This document shows positions 15,333 through 15,405 of a stretch of 15,405 nucleotides of DNA, piece by piece; position 1 is the first letter of the stretch; each line of letters begins with the position of its first letter. The notes beneath the pieces were generated by a model. The model saw nothing but the letters and a program-made list of their open reading frames with translations, ran no database searches and was not told the DNA's origin. Source of the stretch: Alphaproteobacteria bacterium UBA2784 (GTDB lineage Bacteria > Pseudomonadota > Alphaproteobacteria > Micropepsales > Micropepsaceae); the NCBI GenBank assembly GCA_002352285.1, contig DEIC01000122.1, positions 1 to 15,405 of the forward strand, given 5' to 3'. The translations under genes were made by a program, and so were the position numbers.

Positions 15333-15345
15333 GTGCTTGCGCCTC

Positions 15346-15405
15346 TTACTTGATGATCTTTGCGACGACACCGGCGCCGACAGTGCGGCCGCCTTCGCGG
15401 ATGGC
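15346..15405 (-). CDS. tuf: EF-Tu, C-terminal end only (partial, runs off the right edge)
   Basis: The minus strand encodes AIREGGRTVGAGVVAKIIK followed by TAA (15346-15348). This is the highly conserved C-terminal end of elongation factor Tu. The rest of the gene lies beyond the window. It is the second tuf copy seen here; the first begins at the left edge after fusA. Its context, upstream of tRNA-Trp and secE, corresponds to the tufB-type locus. Confidence 0.95.
   Translation of the reverse strand, partial: AIREGGRTVGAGVVAKIIK

Overview
This window is a conserved bacterial translation and transcription core locus. Every gene is on the minus strand. Read in the direction of transcription (high to low coordinates) the order is: end of tuf (EF-Tu) - tRNA-Trp - secE - nusG - rplK - rplA - rplJ - rplL - rpoB - rpoC - terminator - rpsL - rpsG - fusA - start of a second tuf. 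The base composition is GC-rich. The tuf-trpT-secE arrangement, the direct joining of the rplKAJL-rpoBC (beta) cluster to the str cluster (rpsL-rpsG-fusA-tuf), and the sequences of RpoB, RpoC and the ribosomal proteins all point to an alphaproteobacterium. The order or family cannot be fixed from sequence reading alone. The EF-G N-terminus (TPLERYRNIGI) differs from the form I recall for Rhizobiales and Caulobacterales and looks closer to Rhodospirillales or deeper-branching alphaproteobacteria.

Layout. 15346-15405 is the last 19 codons and stop of a tuf gene. 15257-15332 is tRNA-Trp(CCA) with an encoded CCA end. 14414-15210 is secE and nusG, which overlap by 4 nt. 13173-14317 is rplK and rplA, 5 nt apart. 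12885-13172 is a 288-nt, hairpin-rich leader. 11932-12884 is rplJ (GTG start) and rplL. 11753-11931 is a 179-nt spacer with a 19-bp hairpin and a 14-bp tandem repeat. 3475-11752 is rpoB and rpoC. 3425-3454 is a strong intrinsic terminator. 3030-3424 is a non-coding region with a candidate promoter. 17-3029 is rpsL, rpsG and fusA, and 1-16 is the first codons of the second tuf.

How they work together. SecE anchors the Sec translocon. NusG couples RNA polymerase to the ribosome or Rho. L11, L1, L10 and L7/L12 build the ribosomal stalks that recruit EF-Tu and EF-G, both encoded at the edges of the window. RpoB and RpoC form the catalytic core of RNA polymerase. S12 and S7 nucleate the decoding centre and the small-subunit head. 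Inside the upstream cluster, the nusG/rplK, rplA/rplJ and rplL/rpoB junctions each carry a GC-rich hairpin without a U-tract. The end of rpoC carries a hairpin with a U-tract. This suggests processing, attenuation or autoregulation at the internal junctions and real termination only after rpoC.

The window is a housekeeping region. I found no mobile element, CRISPR array, defence gene, gene of unknown function or other sign of an undescribed system. The points worth a second look are RNA structures at gene junctions, start-codon choices, the tuf copies at both ends and a few residue-level oddities. All the long plus-strand open frames are explained as antisense shadows.
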